This document shows, one piece after another, positions 1 to 11,415 of a stretch of 64,000 bases of DNA. Below the pieces are notes generated by a model that made no database searches, had not been told where the DNA came from, and was given only the letters and a program-made list of their open reading frames with translations. The stretch is from Alloalcanivorax dieselolei B5 (lineage in GTDB: Bacteria > Pseudomonadota > Gammaproteobacteria > Pseudomonadales > Alcanivoracaceae): the NCBI RefSeq assembly GCF_000300005.1, contig NC_018691.1, positions 2,976,001-3,040,000 of the forward strand, in the 5' to 3' direction. A program made the translations under genes and the position numbers. The first letter of the stretch is position 1, and each line of letters opens with the position of its first letter.

Positions 1-20
1 TTGTCGATCAATACGCTCAT
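1..20 (-). CDS. sucD: Succinyl-CoA synthetase alpha subunit, N-terminal fragment at window edge
   Basis: Only the first codons are inside the window; the reverse strand reads M-S-V-L-I-D, which is how SucD begins. The start codon overlaps the sucC stop in an ATGA arrangement at 17-20, so the two subunits are translationally coupled. A strong Shine-Dalgarno GGGAGG lies six bases upstream, inside the end of sucC. Identity rests on this start and on the universal sucC-sucD order. Confidence 0.85.
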
Positions 21-1186
21 TTGGCACCTCCCGCCGCTTTCACCACCTGCTCGGCGGCGTCATCAAAACTCTTGGCGGCGATGATGTTCATGCCGCTGTC
101 GGCCAGCTTCTGCGCACCCAGCTCGGCGTTGTTGCCTTCCAGACGCACCACCACCGGCACCTCGACGCCCACTTCTTCCACGGCACCAATGATGCCTTCG
201 GCGATCAGGTCACAACGGACGATACCGCCGAAGATGTTCACCAGAACCGCTTGTACCTGGTCGTCGGAGAGGATGATCTTGAACGCTTCGGTGACACGCT
301 CTTTGGTGGCACCGCCGCCCACATCCAGGAAGTTGGCGGGCTGGCCGCCTTTGAGTTTGACCAGATCCATGGTGCCCATGGCCAGACCGGCGCCGTTCAC
401 CATGCAGCCGATGTTGCCTTCCAGGGCCACGTAGTTGAGTTCCCACTCGGCGGCGCGACGCTCACGCTCGTCTTCCTGGGAAGGATCTTCCAGCGCCTTG
501 ATGTCCGGGTGGCGGAACAGCGCGCTGCCGTCCACGTTGATCTTGGCGTCCAGGCAGTGCAGATCACCCTGCTCGGTGACCACCAGCGGGTTGACCTCGA
601 TCAGCGCCAGGTCCTTGTCGTCGAACAGTTTGGCCAGGCCGGTGAAGATCTTGGCGAACTGGTTGACCTGCTTGCCTTCCAGACCCAGCTGGAACGCGAT
701 TTGACGGGCCTGATACGGCTGCGCGCCGACCAGCGGATCCACTTCCGCCTTGAGGATTTTCTCGGGGGTTTCCTCGGCGACTTTCTCGATTTCCACGCCG
801 CCCTCGGTGGACGCCATGAACACCACCCGGCGGGTGGCGCGATCCAGTACCGCGCTCAGGTACAGTTCCCGGGCGATGTCGGTGCAGGTTTCCACCAGAA
901 TTTTGGAAACCGGCTGACCGTGCTCGTCGGTCTGGAAGGTGACCAGACGCTGGCCCAGCCATTTTTTGGCGAATTCAGCCGCTTCTTCCGCGCTGTCCAC
1001 CAATTTCACACCACCGGCCTTACCACGGCCGCCGGCGTGTACCTGGGCCTTGACGACCCATTTGTCACCACCAATTTCCTTCGTTTTGGCGGCTACCTCT
1101 TCGGGGGTGTCGCAGGCGAAGCCTTTGGAAACCGGCAGGCCGTAATCAGCAAACAGCTGTTTCGACTGATACTCGTGGAGGTTCAT
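17..1186 (-). CDS. sucC: Succinate-CoA ligase (ADP-forming) beta subunit
   Basis: Cytosolic TCA enzyme that makes succinate and ATP from succinyl-CoA, ADP and phosphate together with SucD. The 389-residue length is typical of the family. An N-terminal ATP-grasp fold is visible, with the nucleotide-binding stretch [16 protein letters not shown] at residues 44-59 and the metal-binding EVNPL segment near residue 200. The C-terminal CoA-ligase domain carries the glycine-rich FLDVGGGA motif. It lies last but one in the sdh-suc-lpd cluster, 161 bases downstream of lpd, and overlaps sucD by four bases. No defect is seen. Confidence 0.98.
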   Translation of the reverse strand: MNLHEYQSKQLFADYGLPVSKGFACDTPEEVAAKTKEIGGDKWVVKAQVHAGGRGKAGGVKLVDSAEEAAEFAKKWLGQRLVTFQTDEHGQPVSKILVETCTDIARELYLSAVLDRATRRVVFMASTEGGVEIEKVAEETPEKILKAEVDPLVGAQPYQARQIAFQLGLEGKQVNQFAKIFTGLAKLFDDKDLALIEVNPLVVTEQGDLHCLDAKINVDGSALFRHPDIKALEDPSQEDERERRAAEWELNYVALEGNIGCMVNGAGLAMGTMDLVKLKGGQPANFLDVGGGATKERVTEAFKIILSDDQVQAVLVNIFGGIVRCDLIAEGIIGAVEEVGVEVPVVVRLEGNNAELGAQKLADSGMNIIAAKSFDDAAEQVVKAAGGAK

Positions 1187-1347
1187 GCCATTAATTCCGT
1201 CGTTGATGAAAGATCAAAAGGCGGGACGGCGTGGCACGCCAACAACCGACCAAGTTCCGCGTTTGCGCCGACGGCTCCCGCGGGAGCGCGGCGGTGCAAA
1301 CACACTAAGTCCGGTATCGGCCAGCGCGGCACGCCGGGGCCCGACTC

Positions 1348-2796
<1,449 letters not shown>

Positions 2797-2852
2797 CTAT
2801 ATGCGTCGGGGCCACCGGCGCGGGGCGCGGGGCCCCGGGCCGGCGCCGGGAA

Positions 2853-4073
2853 TCAGATGTCCAGCAGCAGCCGTGCCGGATCCTCGATGAAGTTCTTCAC
2901 GGCGACCAGGAATTGCACCGCTTCCTTGCCGTCGATGATCCGGTGGTCATAGGACAACGCCAGATACATCATCGGCAGAATCTTCACTTCGCCATCCACC
3001 GCCATCGGTCTTTCCTGGATCTTGTGCATACCCAGGATGGCGGTTTGCGGCGGGTTGAGGATCGGCGTGGACAGCAGCGAGCCGAAGACACCGCCGTTGG
3101 AGATGGTGAAGGTACCGCCGGTCATGTCCTCGATGGACAGCTTGCCGTCCCGGGCCTTGGTACCGAACTCGATGATCTGGGATTCGATTTCGGCCAGCCC
3201 TTTCTGGTCGGCGTCGCGCATTACCGGCACCACCAGACCACGATCGGAAGACACCGCCATGCCCACGTCGTAGTAACCGTGGTAGACGATGTCGTCACCG
3301 TCGATGGACGCATTCACCGCCGGGAAGCGTTTCAGCGCTTCCACGCAGGCGCGGGTGAAGAAGCTCATGAAGCCCAGGCGCACGCCGTGGGACTTCTCGA
3401 ACTCGCTTTGATAGTGCTTGCGCATGTCCATGATCGGTTTCATGTTGACCTCGTTGAAGGTGGTCAACATGGCCGCGTCCTGCTGCGCCGCCACCAGCCG
3501 TTCGGCGATGCGCTTGCGCAGGCGGGTCATCGGTACGCGGCGTTCCTCGCGCTCGCCGGCGGCCGGGGCGGGAGCCGCCGCCGGCGCGGGCGCACCGCCG
3601 GAAGCGGGCTGGCTCTGCTGCTTGTTGGCCAGCGCCTTTTCCACGTCGTCCTTGGTGATGCGGCCCTTGGCGCCGGTGCCTTTGACGTCCGCGGCACTGA
3701 GACCGTGCTCGCTCATCAGCTTGCGCGCGGCCGGCCCGGCCTGAGCGTCGCCATCATCGTCACCGCTTTGTGCTTCGGCGGCCGGCGCCTCGGCTTGCGG
3801 TTTTTCTTCAGCGGCAGCGGAGGCGGACGCACTGGCGCCTGCTTCCAACTGTCCGAGCACTTCCTGACTTTCCACGGTGGTGTCTTCGCCCTTGATGATC
3901 TTGGTCAGCACACCGTCCATCGGAGCCACTACTTCGAGGACCACCTTGTCGGTCTCGATGTCCACCAGCAGCTCGTCGCGTTTAACCGCCTCGCCTTCTT
4001 TCTTGTGCCAGGTGGCTACCGTGCCATCGGCCACGGATTCCGGAAATTGCGGGGCTTTGATATCTGTCGCCAT
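2853..4073 (-). CDS. sucB: 2-oxoglutarate dehydrogenase E2, dihydrolipoyllysine succinyltransferase
   Basis: Core E2 of the 2-oxoglutarate dehydrogenase complex, transferring succinyl from lipoamide to CoA. Domains in order: one lipoyl domain (residues 1-80, lipoyl lysine Lys43 in ETDKVVLEV), an Ala/Pro/Glu-rich flexible linker, a peripheral E1/E3-binding domain near residues 110-150, a second Ala/Pro linker, and the catalytic domain ending with [13 protein letters not shown], which holds the catalytic His and Asp. The single lipoyl domain and the ending at ARLLLDI are typical of SucB rather than AceF. It starts 31 bases after sucA, so co-transcription is likely. Confidence 0.97.
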   Translation of the reverse strand: MATDIKAPQFPESVADGTVATWHKKEGEAVKRDELLVDIETDKVVLEVVAPMDGVLTKIIKGEDTTVESQEVLGQLEAGASASASAAAEEKPQAEAPAAEAQSGDDDGDAQAGPAARKLMSEHGLSAADVKGTGAKGRITKDDVEKALANKQQSQPASGGAPAPAAAPAPAAGEREERRVPMTRLRKRIAERLVAAQQDAAMLTTFNEVNMKPIMDMRKHYQSEFEKSHGVRLGFMSFFTRACVEALKRFPAVNASIDGDDIVYHGYYDVGMAVSSDRGLVVPVMRDADQKGLAEIESQIIEFGTKARDGKLSIEDMTGGTFTISNGGVFGSLLSTPILNPPQTAILGMHKIQERPMAVDGEVKILPMMYLALSYDHRIIDGKEAVQFLVAVKNFIEDPARLLLDI

Positions 4074-4104
4074 GCCTGTTCCTTAAACCAGTTCGTTAGG
4101 CTGT

Positions 4105-6942
4105 CTACTTGATGTTGAAGGCGTCTTCGACCAGACGCTGCTGCTGTTCCACGTGCAGGGACATCGAACCCGCCGCTGGAGCCGCCGCCATGTCACGGCC
4201 CGCGTATTGCACGTACAGTTTCGGATTGACCGCGCGGGCCACCCGGAACATGTGGTGTTGGGAGCAGTACCAGGCGCCCTGGTTCATCGGCTCCTCCTGA
4301 CACCAGACCACATGCTCGAGATTCGGATAACTGTCCAGAATCTCGCGCAGCCGCTGCTCCGGGAACGGATAGAGCTGCTCGATGCGGACCAGAGCGGTGT
4401 CCTTGATGTCGTCGGACTCACGTTTTTCCAGCAGGTCGTAGTAGACCTTGCCGGAACACATGACCACGCGCTTCACCGCTTTGCTATCAAGCTCCGCGGT
4501 ATCCTCAAGCACCGTGTGGAAACGCCCCTCGGAGAGATCCTCCAGGGACGAGATCGCCCGTTTATGCCGCAGCAAACTCTTCGGACTCATCACCACCAGC
4601 GGTTTGCGCAGCGGCCGTACCGCCTGGCGACGCAGCAGGTGGAAGATTTGTGCCGGGGTCGACGGTACGCAAACCTGCATGTTGTGCTCGGCGCTGAGCT
4701 GCAGGAAGCGTTCCAGGCGGGCGGAGGAGTGTTCCGGTCCCTGCCCTTCGTAGCCGTGCGGCAACAGCAGCGTCAAACTGCACAGCCGCCCCCACTTGGC
4801 CTCGCCGGAAGAGATGAACTGATCGATCACCACCTGGGCGCCGTTGGCGAAATCGCCAAACTGCGCTTCCCACAACACCAGTGACTTCGGCGTGGTGGTG
4901 GCGTAGCCGTATTCGAAGCCCAGCACCGCTTCCTCGGACAGCAGGGAGTCGTAGATATCGAACTCGGGCTGATCTTCATAGAGGTGCTGCAGAGGAACGT
5001 ACTGTTCGCCGTTCTTCTGGTTGTGCAGCACCGCGTGGCGGTGGGAGAAGGTGCCGCGGCCACAGTCCTGACCGGTAAGACGCACCGCGAAGCCCTGATC
5101 CAGCAGCGTGGCGTAGGCCAGGGTTTCCCCGTAGCCCCAGTTCAACGGCTGGGCACCGGCGGTCATTTTGCGGCGGTCTTCCACGATCTTCTTGACCTGA
5201 CGCTGCAGCACCAGACCTTCCGGCAGGGTTTCCAGACGGCTGGCCAGGTCCTGCAATTTTTTCAGCGGGTAGCCGGTATCCCAATCGTCTTCCACTTCAT
5301 GGCCGATATAGGGAGACCAGTCCACGAACAGCGCCTTGTTGGGCTCACGCACCAGGGCCTTGACCACATGGTTGCCTTCGTCCAGCGCGTCGCGGTAATC
5401 GTCCACCATCTTCTGCGCGTCCTGCTCGCTGATCACCTGCTGGTTGATCAGGGCCTCGGCGTAGAGGGTGCGGGTGGTCGGGTGCGACTTGATCTTCTTG
5501 TACATCAACGGCTGGGTGGAGGACGGCTCGTCCGCCTCGTTGTGACCCAGACGACGGTAACAGATCAGGTCGATCACCACGTCCTTCTTGAACTGCATGC
5601 GGTAATCCACCGCCAGTTGGGTAACGAAGTACACCGCTTCCGGATCGTCCGCGTTGACGTGGAAGATCGGTGCCTGGACCATCTTCGCCACATCGGTGCA
5701 GTACTCGGTGGAGCGGGCGTCGTCCTGACGGCTGGTGGTGAAACCCACCTGGTTATTGATGATCACGTGCAGGGTGCCGCCGGTTTTGAAACCGCGGGTC
5801 TGGGACATCTGGAAGGTTTCCATGACCACGCCCTGACCAGCGAAGGCGGCGTCACCGTGAACCAGGATCGGCACCACCTGGTCACCGCCGTGATCCTGGC
5901 GGCGGTCCTGGCGGGCACGCACCGACCCTTCCACCACCGGAGAGACAATTTCCAGGTGAGAGGGGTTGAAGGCCATGGCCAGGTGCACTTCACCGCCGGA
6001 GGTCTGCACGTTGGAGGAGAAGCCCTGGTGATATTTCACGTCACCGGAGCCCTGCTCATTGAAGCTCTTGCCTTCGAATTCGCCGAACAGATCCCGCGGG
6101 CTCTTGCCCAGGGTGTTCACCAGCACATTCAGCCGGCCCCGGTGGGCCATGCCGAGCACCATTTCCTTGGCGCCGTAGCTGCCGACCCGCTGGATCATCT
6201 CATCCACCAGCGGAATCAGGGATTCACCGCCTTCCAGGCCGAAACGCTTGGTACCCGGGTAGCGACTGCCCAGGTATTTCTCCAGCCCTTCGGCGGCGGT
6301 CAGCCGTTCCAGGATGTGCTGCTTGATCTCGGCATTGTAGTGCGGATGGCTGCGCACGCTCTCCAGCCGCTGCTGAATCCAGCGCTTCTCCGAGGTGTTG
6401 ACGATGTGCATGTATTCGGCACCGACCGAGGAGCAATAGGCTTCCTTCAGGCAGTCAACGATTTCACGGAGTTTGGCTTCCGGCTTACCGATGAACAGGT
6501 TGCCGGTCTGGAATACGGTTTCCAGGTCGGCCTGGCTCAAGCCATGATGGGCCAGTTCCAGATCCGCCACCTGTTCCCGTTCCATCAACCCCAGCGGATC
6601 CAGCCTGGCGACCTGATGCCCGCGGTTACGGTAAGCGGCGATCAGGTGCAGAACCCGCACCTGGCGGCGTTCGTGCTCGCTGCTGACCGCGCCGGCGCCC
6701 ATCTTCTGGACCCGGGAGCGGTTCTTGGCTTCCAGCAAAAAGTACTCACGCACCGGTCCGTGGGGAACATCGGACTCAACGGCACCGTTAACGCTGGGGA
6801 GTTTTTCAAAGTAAGCGCGCCAGTCTTCCGGCACGGAGTTGGGATCTGTCAGATAGGATTCGTACAGTTCATCGACATAGGCCATGTTGGCGCCCCCAAG
6901 ATGGGAGGACTGCCATTGGCGCTGCATGGAACTGTCTTGCAT
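4105..6942 (-). CDS. sucA: 2-oxoglutarate dehydrogenase E1 component
   Basis: Thiamine-diphosphate E1 that decarboxylates 2-oxoglutarate and succinylates the SucB lipoyl group. I place the start at the ATG at 6942 (945 residues) because AAGGA lies just upstream and the protein then begins MQDSSMQRQW, like other SucA proteins; an in-frame ATG at 7035 adds 31 residues of low-complexity sequence. Family motifs include the N-terminal DPNSVPEDWRAYF segment, GMAHRGRLNVL and GDAAFAGQGVV in the TPP domain, and the C-terminal transketolase-like domain with EEPMNQGAW. It is first of sucAB-lpd-sucCD and is separated from sdhB by a terminator and about 500 non-coding bases, so it probably has its own promoter. 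Confidence 0.97.
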   Translation of the reverse strand: MQDSSMQRQWQSSHLGGANMAYVDELYESYLTDPNSVPEDWRAYFEKLPSVNGAVESDVPHGPVREYFLLEAKNRSRVQKMGAGAVSSEHERRQVRVLHLIAAYRNRGHQVARLDPLGLMEREQVADLELAHHGLSQADLETVFQTGNLFIGKPEAKLREIVDCLKEAYCSSVGAEYMHIVNTSEKRWIQQRLESVRSHPHYNAEIKQHILERLTAAEGLEKYLGSRYPGTKRFGLEGGESLIPLVDEMIQRVGSYGAKEMVLGMAHRGRLNVLVNTLGKSPRDLFGEFEGKSFNEQGSGDVKYHQGFSSNVQTSGGEVHLAMAFNPSHLEIVSPVVEGSVRARQDRRQDHGGDQVVPILVHGDAAFAGQGVVMETFQMSQTRGFKTGGTLHVIINNQVGFTTSRQDDARSTEYCTDVAKMVQAPIFHVNADDPEAVYFVTQLAVDYRMQFKKDVVIDLICYRRLGHNEADEPSSTQPLMYKKIKSHPTTRTLYAEALINQQVISEQDAQKMVDDYRDALDEGNHVVKALVREPNKALFVDWSPYIGHEVEDDWDTGYPLKKLQDLASRLETLPEGLVLQRQVKKIVEDRRKMTAGAQPLNWGYGETLAYATLLDQGFAVRLTGQDCGRGTFSHRHAVLHNQKNGEQYVPLQHLYEDQPEFDIYDSLLSEEAVLGFEYGYATTTPKSLVLWEAQFGDFANGAQVVIDQFISSGEAKWGRLCSLTLLLPHGYEGQGPEHSSARLERFLQLSAEHNMQVCVPSTPAQIFHLLRRQAVRPLRKPLVVMSPKSLLRHKRAISSLEDLSEGRFHTVLEDTAELDSKAVKRVVMCSGKVYYDLLEKRESDDIKDTALVRIEQLYPFPEQRLREILDSYPNLEHVVWCQEEPMNQGAWYCSQHHMFRVARAVNPKLYVQYAGRDMAAAPAAGSMSLHVEQQQRLVEDAFNIK

Positions 6943-7440
6943 CGTCGCTCGTTCCTTAGCCGGGAGCCTGTCACGCCTGTGGCATGAGATGGTGCTGTGA
7001 CCACAGGGAGGATGACCCTGTTCCCGAGCTTTCAATGTGTCCGGAGCGGCTGCCTTTTAAGCGCCACTCCACCCTGCTGCGTACACCGATTCCGGGGTTT
7101 CCGGAACCGGCCGATAGTGTAGTACGTTTGTGAGGCTTTTGTTAGAGCCGGTTTGGGGCGGCCCGGCGGCCCGTACCCTGCCAACCGGCCTGTTCAGCCC
7201 CCAACGCTGTCCGACTTATCGACCTTTTGGGGAAGAACTTCAATGCCACCAAGGTCGAGTCTGTTTATCGGGGCTGTCGCGGCGATTTCAAGCTTATCCG
7301 AAGCACACCGGATTGGCCCCCGGGGGTCGCATTCAGATACAAAAAATCGTCTGGAACGATTTTTGACATCGCGCCAGCGATGGCCCGCCAGGGTGGCCGC
7401 CATGGACGGTGGCCACAAAATCGCCGGACACCACACCCAC
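6943..7440. other. Non-coding spacer between sdhB and sucA
   Basis: No open reading frame here has protein-like composition or a credible ribosome-binding site. Apart from the hairpins listed separately (7342-7364 and 7441-7466) I see no conserved element. By position it must hold the sucA promoter, but I find no convincing -35/-10 pair on the minus strand. Confidence 0.5.
7342..7364. repeat. AT-rich perfect hairpin between sdhB and sucA
   Basis: AAAAATCGT at 7342-7350 and ACGATTTTT at 7356-7364 are perfect reverse complements (9 bp) around a five-base loop. The A-run on one side and T-run on the other could make it a weak bidirectional terminator. An operator is the alternative. It sits about 75 bases beyond the stronger sdhB terminator. 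Confidence 0.5.
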
Positions 7441-7466
7441 AAAAAAGGCGGCCGTGGCCGCCTTTT
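7441..7466 (-). terminator. Rho-independent terminator after sdhB
   Basis: AAAAGGCGGCC and GGCCGCCTTTT form an 11-bp stem with a two-base loop. On the minus strand it is followed by a run of T. It begins 10 bases after the sdhB stop and separates the sdhCDAB transcript from sucA. Confidence 0.85.
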
Positions 7467-7476
7467 CTGGTCCGGG

Positions 7477-8193
7477 TCAGATGCCCCGTTCCAACAGCAT
7501 GGAACGGATATGGCCGATGGCCCGGGTCGGGTTGAGCCCTTTCGGGCACACGCTGACGCAGTTCATGATGCCGTGGCACCGGAACAGGCTGAACGGGTCG
7601 TCCAGCCGGGACAGGCGCTCTTCGGTGGCGGTGTCACGGCTGTCCGCCAGGAAGCGATAGCCCTGCAACAGCGCCGCCGGCCCCAGGAACTTGTCCGGGT
7701 TCCACCAGAAGCTGGGGCAGCTGGTGGAGCAGCAGGCACACAGAATGCACTCGTACAGACCGTCAAGCTTGGCGCGGTCCTCGGGGGACTGCAGGCGCTC
7801 GATGGCCGGTGCCGGCGTGCTGTTCTGCAGGTACGGCTGCACCTTCTCGTACTGGTTGTAGAACATGGTCATGTCCACCACCAGATCGCGCACCACCGGC
7901 AGTCCCGGCAGCGGCCGCAGCACCAACGCTTTTTTACCTTCTTTAACGCCAGGCGCCACGGAAGACAGCGAAGTGATACAGGCCAGACCGTTCTTGCCGT
8001 TGATGTTCATACCGTCGGAGCCGCACACGCCTTCGCGACAGGAGCGACGGAACCCCAGGGACGGGTCCATCTCCTTCACCAGGTTGAGCACGTCGAGCAC
8101 CATCAGGTCCTTGCCCTGGGTGTCCACGTCGTACTCTTTCATGGTCGGTTCGCGGTCGGTATCCGGGTTGTAGCGATAGATACTGACTTTCAT
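7477..8193 (-). CDS. sdhB: Succinate dehydrogenase iron-sulfur subunit
   Basis: Iron-sulfur subunit of complex II that passes electrons from the SdhA flavin to quinone. The 238 residues carry all three cluster motifs: CREGVCGSDG with a downstream Cys for the [2Fe-2S] centre, CILCACCSTSCP for [4Fe-4S], and CHGIMNCVSVCPKG for the remaining ligands. It follows sdhA by 12 bases and is last in sdhCDAB, directly before a strong terminator. Confidence 0.98.
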   Translation of the reverse strand: MKVSIYRYNPDTDREPTMKEYDVDTQGKDLMVLDVLNLVKEMDPSLGFRRSCREGVCGSDGMNINGKNGLACITSLSSVAPGVKEGKKALVLRPLPGLPVVRDLVVDMTMFYNQYEKVQPYLQNSTPAPAIERLQSPEDRAKLDGLYECILCACCSTSCPSFWWNPDKFLGPAALLQGYRFLADSRDTATEERLSRLDDPFSLFRCHGIMNCVSVCPKGLNPTRAIGHIRSMLLERGI

Positions 8194-8205
8194 TGCAGCT
8201 CTCCG

Positions 8206-9981
8206 TTAGTAGGTCCGCGCCTTGGGCTGGAAGGTATCCACGGTCTTCGGCTCGAAATTCACCGCACGCTTACCCAATTGCTTGGTGAGCGGATCGTAGA
8301 TGGAATGGCACAGCCAGTTCTCATCGTCACGGTCCGGGAAGTCGTAACGGGCGTGAGCCCCACGGCTTTCCTTGCGGCCTTCGGCAGCGATGGCGGTGGC
8401 TTCGGCCACTTCCAGCAGGTTGTCCAGCTCCAGCGCTTCGACCCGAGCGGTATTGAAGGACTGACTCTTGTCCTCCAGATGAGCCTTGGCGACACGCTCA
8501 CGCAGATCGGCCAGTTTGGAGACGCCTTCATGCATGAGATCACCCTTGCGGAATACACCGAAGTGATTCTGCATGGTGCTTTGCAGTTCCTTGCGCAAAC
8601 TGGCCACGGATTCGCCACCCTGGGAGTCGTCCCAGCGACGCACCCGGCTCAGGGCCTGGTCGATATCGTCGTTGCTCGGCTCGTACTGGGTCATGCCCTG
8701 GCGCAAGGCATCTTCAATGAAGAGGCCGGCGGCGCGACCGAACACCACCAGGTCGAGCAGCGAGTTGCCGCCGAGACGGTTGGCACCGTGCACGGACACA
8801 CAGGCCACCTCGCCCACCGCGAACAGGCCGTTGACGAACTGCTCCTGGCCTTCGTGGCCGGCGCTCAGTTTGATCGCCTGACCATGCACATTGGTGGGGA
8901 TACCGCCCATCATGTAGTGACAGGTGGGCACCACCGGAATCGGCTCCTTCACCGGATCGGTGTGGGCGAAGGTGATGGCCAGCTCACAGATACCCGGCAG
9001 GCGGCTGTGCAGCACTTCCTCGCCCAGATGATCGAGCTTGAGGAAAACGTGGTCACCATCCGGACCGGCGCCACGGCCGTCCAGGATTTCCATCATCATG
9101 GAACGGGCGACAACGTCCCGGGACGCCAGGTCCTTGGCGTTGGGCGCATAGCGCTCCATGAAGCGCTCGCCGTCCTTGTTGATGAGGTAACCGCCCTCAC
9201 CCCGGCAACCTTCGGTCACCAGCACCCCGGCGCCGGCGATACCGGTGGGGTGGAACTGCCACATCTCGATGTCCTGCACCGGCAGACCGGCACGCAGGGC
9301 CATGCCGACACCGTCACCGGTGTTGATCAGGGCGTTGGTGGTGGAGGCGTAAATACGGCCGGAACCGCCGGTGGCGAAGACCGTCGCCTTGGCTTTGAAG
9401 AATACCGTTTCGCCGGTTTCGATGCAGATGGCGATAACGCCACAGACATTGCCCTGACCATCCTTCACCAGCTCGGCGGCGTACCACTCACTGTACACCT
9501 GGGTGCCGTTCTTCAGGTTCTGCTGATACAGGGTGTGCAGCAGCGCGTGACCGGTGCGGTCGGCGGCGGCACAGGTCCGGGCGGCCTGACCGCCCTCGCC
9601 AAAGTTTTTCGACTGACCGCCGAACGGGCGCTGATAGATCCGGCCTTCCTCGGTACGGGAGAACGGCAGCCCCATGTGGTCGAGTTCGAACACCGCTTCC
9701 GGGCCGACCGAGCACATATATTCGATGGCGTCCTGGTCACCGATGTAATCGGAGCCCTTGACCGTGTCATACATATGCCAGCGCCAGTCGTCATTGGGAT
9801 CGGCGGAGGCAATGGCACAGGTGATACCGCCCTGGGCGGACACCGTATGGGAACGGGTGGGAAAGACTTTGGAAATCAGCGCGGTCTTGAAACCGGACTG
9901 CGCCATTTGCAGGGACGCGCGCATGCCGGCGCCGCCGCCACCTACCACGATGGCATCAAAGGTAATGGTGCGAATGGACAT
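8206..9981 (-). CDS. sdhA: Succinate dehydrogenase flavoprotein subunit
   Basis: Catalytic subunit oxidising succinate to fumarate. The 591 residues include the FAD-binding VVGGGGAGM near residues 12-20 and His45 in SHTVSAQGG, the expected covalent FAD attachment site. The substrate-binding [18 protein letters not shown] lies near residue 400, and the C-terminal helical domain ends [13 protein letters not shown], as is usual. It is sandwiched between sdhD (3 bases) and sdhB (12 bases), so the genes are tightly co-transcribed. Confidence 0.98.
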   Translation of the reverse strand: MSIRTITFDAIVVGGGGAGMRASLQMAQSGFKTALISKVFPTRSHTVSAQGGITCAIASADPNDDWRWHMYDTVKGSDYIGDQDAIEYMCSVGPEAVFELDHMGLPFSRTEEGRIYQRPFGGQSKNFGEGGQAARTCAAADRTGHALLHTLYQQNLKNGTQVYSEWYAAELVKDGQGNVCGVIAICIETGETVFFKAKATVFATGGSGRIYASTTNALINTGDGVGMALRAGLPVQDIEMWQFHPTGIAGAGVLVTEGCRGEGGYLINKDGERFMERYAPNAKDLASRDVVARSMMMEILDGRGAGPDGDHVFLKLDHLGEEVLHSRLPGICELAITFAHTDPVKEPIPVVPTCHYMMGGIPTNVHGQAIKLSAGHEGQEQFVNGLFAVGEVACVSVHGANRLGGNSLLDLVVFGRAAGLFIEDALRQGMTQYEPSNDDIDQALSRVRRWDDSQGGESVASLRKELQSTMQNHFGVFRKGDLMHEGVSKLADLRERVAKAHLEDKSQSFNTARVEALELDNLLEVAEATAIAAEGRKESRGAHARYDFPDRDDENWLCHSIYDPLTKQLGKRAVNFEPKTVDTFQPKARTY

Positions 9982-9984
9982 GGA

Positions 9985-10365
9985 TCAAGCGCCTCCCCAA
10001 ATCGTTACCAGGCCCCAAAGGACGTAGACCATCAGTAGCAGAGCAATCACCATCTGCACGACAAGGCGTACACAGGTGGCGGATTTGCCCAGGGTCATGC
10101 CGGTGAGATAGTCGGTGGTCACACCCCACAGACCGACCCAGGTGTGGGCGGCCACGGAAAGTACCAGCAAGGTGGTGGCGATTTGCATTGGCACGGAGCC
10201 GATGAAGGCCTTCCAGGTGCCATAGTCGAGATTCGGCTGGGCGATCAGATAGCCCAACATGCCGATGAAGTACACGCCGATAACAACGGCGCTGACGCGC
10301 TGAATCAGCCAGTCGTACAGGCCGTTACGGCCCAGACTGGTGACGCTGGTTACCCGGGTTACCAT
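9985..10365 (-). CDS. sdhD: Succinate dehydrogenase membrane anchor subunit D
   Basis: Small integral membrane subunit (126 residues) that forms, with SdhC, the haem b and quinone site anchoring SdhAB. Three hydrophobic helices are visible, and the haem-region His is in AAHTWVGLWGV. I chose the ATG at 10365 because AGGAG sits seven bases upstream; the in-frame TTG at 10371 is too close to that site. The start lies inside the end of sdhC, a seven-base overlap. Confidence 0.93.
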   Translation of the reverse strand: MVTRVTSVTSLGRNGLYDWLIQRVSAVVIGVYFIGMLGYLIAQPNLDYGTWKAFIGSVPMQIATTLLVLSVAAHTWVGLWGVTTDYLTGMTLGKSATCVRLVVQMVIALLLMVYVLWGLVTIWGGA

Positions 10366-10733
10366 ATCCAAGCTCCTGTCAGTACAACGAGAACGGCGGT
10401 GATGATGAACACCGACTTGGCGCCACGCCGTCCGCCTTCCAGGGTCTCACCTATCCCGGCGTCCATGAACAGATGCCGGATACCGGCCACCAGGTGATAC
10501 AGGATCGGAGTGAGGATGGCCCACACGACCAGTTTGGCCAGGGGGGAATCAAGGAGCTGTTTCAGGTCCGCAAAGCTCTCCGGGGACGCCACGGAACGAT
10601 CCAGCATCCACAGCAATATCGGCAACGCCACGAAAATGGCGACGCCGGTAATCCGGTGAGTGATGGACGCAATGGCGGTGACCGGGAACTTGATCGTCGA
10701 TAGATCGAGATTGACGGGTCTTTTGTCGTTCAC
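10359..10733 (-). CDS. sdhC: Succinate dehydrogenase cytochrome b556 subunit C
   Basis: First gene of sdhCDAB, 124 residues with a GTG start. Near the N-terminus it has RPVNLDLSTIKFP followed by SITHRITG, the conserved quinone/haem segment of the family. Three membrane helices follow, with HLVAGIRHLFMD carrying the haem-ligand His. It forms the membrane domain of complex II with SdhD. It is divergent from gltA across 682 bases. Confidence 0.96.
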   Translation of the reverse strand: MNDKRPVNLDLSTIKFPVTAIASITHRITGVAIFVALPILLWMLDRSVASPESFADLKQLLDSPLAKLVVWAILTPILYHLVAGIRHLFMDAGIGETLEGGRRGAKSVFIITAVLVVLTGAWIW

Positions 10734-11415
10734 GGTAGCCTACACTTTTGCCGGGCTCCGGGCAGGCCGGAGCGGTTGTCGGGAACTTGGCATCACCGAT
10801 GTCGTCTCAACATGAAGACTGGCGGCGAATCCGGTGATACCAGGGCCGGGGTGAAGCCCGTATTCCGGGAATCCATGACCAAGTCCGTTGCGGTCGGCGG
10901 TCGCCGGAATGCACTAACGACACCACCGCTGTCATCCACGGGTTAGGATGGCGGCGTGGTCGGTTGTGTATTCCCTGACAACTCCCGAATCAAGGGGCGG
11001 CGCCTGTCATTGCGCTTATACTGCTCGGCATCACGCCACCACCTTGCTGTGCCGCAAGGGACTCGGTCAGAGGCTCCCTTGCGGGCGGCAGTATATCGCC
11101 GCGCCGACGGCAAAACAAACGCCAACTGGCGGAAAACAGGCTAACGCTTTGTTTTATATAGGCACTTTTACATCAACCACCTTGCCATTCCAGGGCAAAT
11201 GACGGTATTGCGCGCCGTAACAAGCTGTTTACCCTGCAAAAGACACCTTTTCTCATGGCCCCTTCTTCGTTGACAAAGACAGGCCAAAACTTTAACGTCC
11301 CCCGCGCTCTGGAGGACCTTGGGGGACCTTTGAACAGCCGCTGCTCGGCATCGCCGTCCGGACGCTGTCCACAGGTTCCGCTGCTGCTCCCTCTATACAC
11401 CGAGGAGAAATTCCC
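10734..11415. promoter_or_regulatory. Divergent sdhC-gltA control region
   Basis: This 682-base gap separates the sdh cluster from citrate synthase, which are transcribed away from each other. Small open frames here, such as one near 10948-11202, have no recognisable sequence and no good ribosome-binding site. It is the natural place for joint control of the TCA cycle, but apart from the gltA promoter candidate I cannot name an operator. Confidence 0.6.
11270..11298 (+). promoter_or_regulatory. Candidate sigma-70 promoter for gltA
   Basis: A perfect -35 box TTGACA at 11270-11275 is followed, after 17 bases, by TAACGT at 11293-11298, a partial match to TATAAT. This would give a leader of roughly 110 bases before gltA. 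The -35 match and spacing are good; the -10 is weak. Confidence 0.45.

Noticed and set aside
7153-10038. Very long plus-strand open frame of 961 codons opposite sdhB and sdhA
   Set aside because: It is antisense to two certain genes; GC-rich third positions make long shadow frames. The translation has no recognisable domain and is His/Gly-rich in the way of frame shadows.
10948-11202. Small frames in the sdhC-gltA spacer
   Set aside because: No ribosome-binding site, no protein-like composition, and placement in a regulatory gap.
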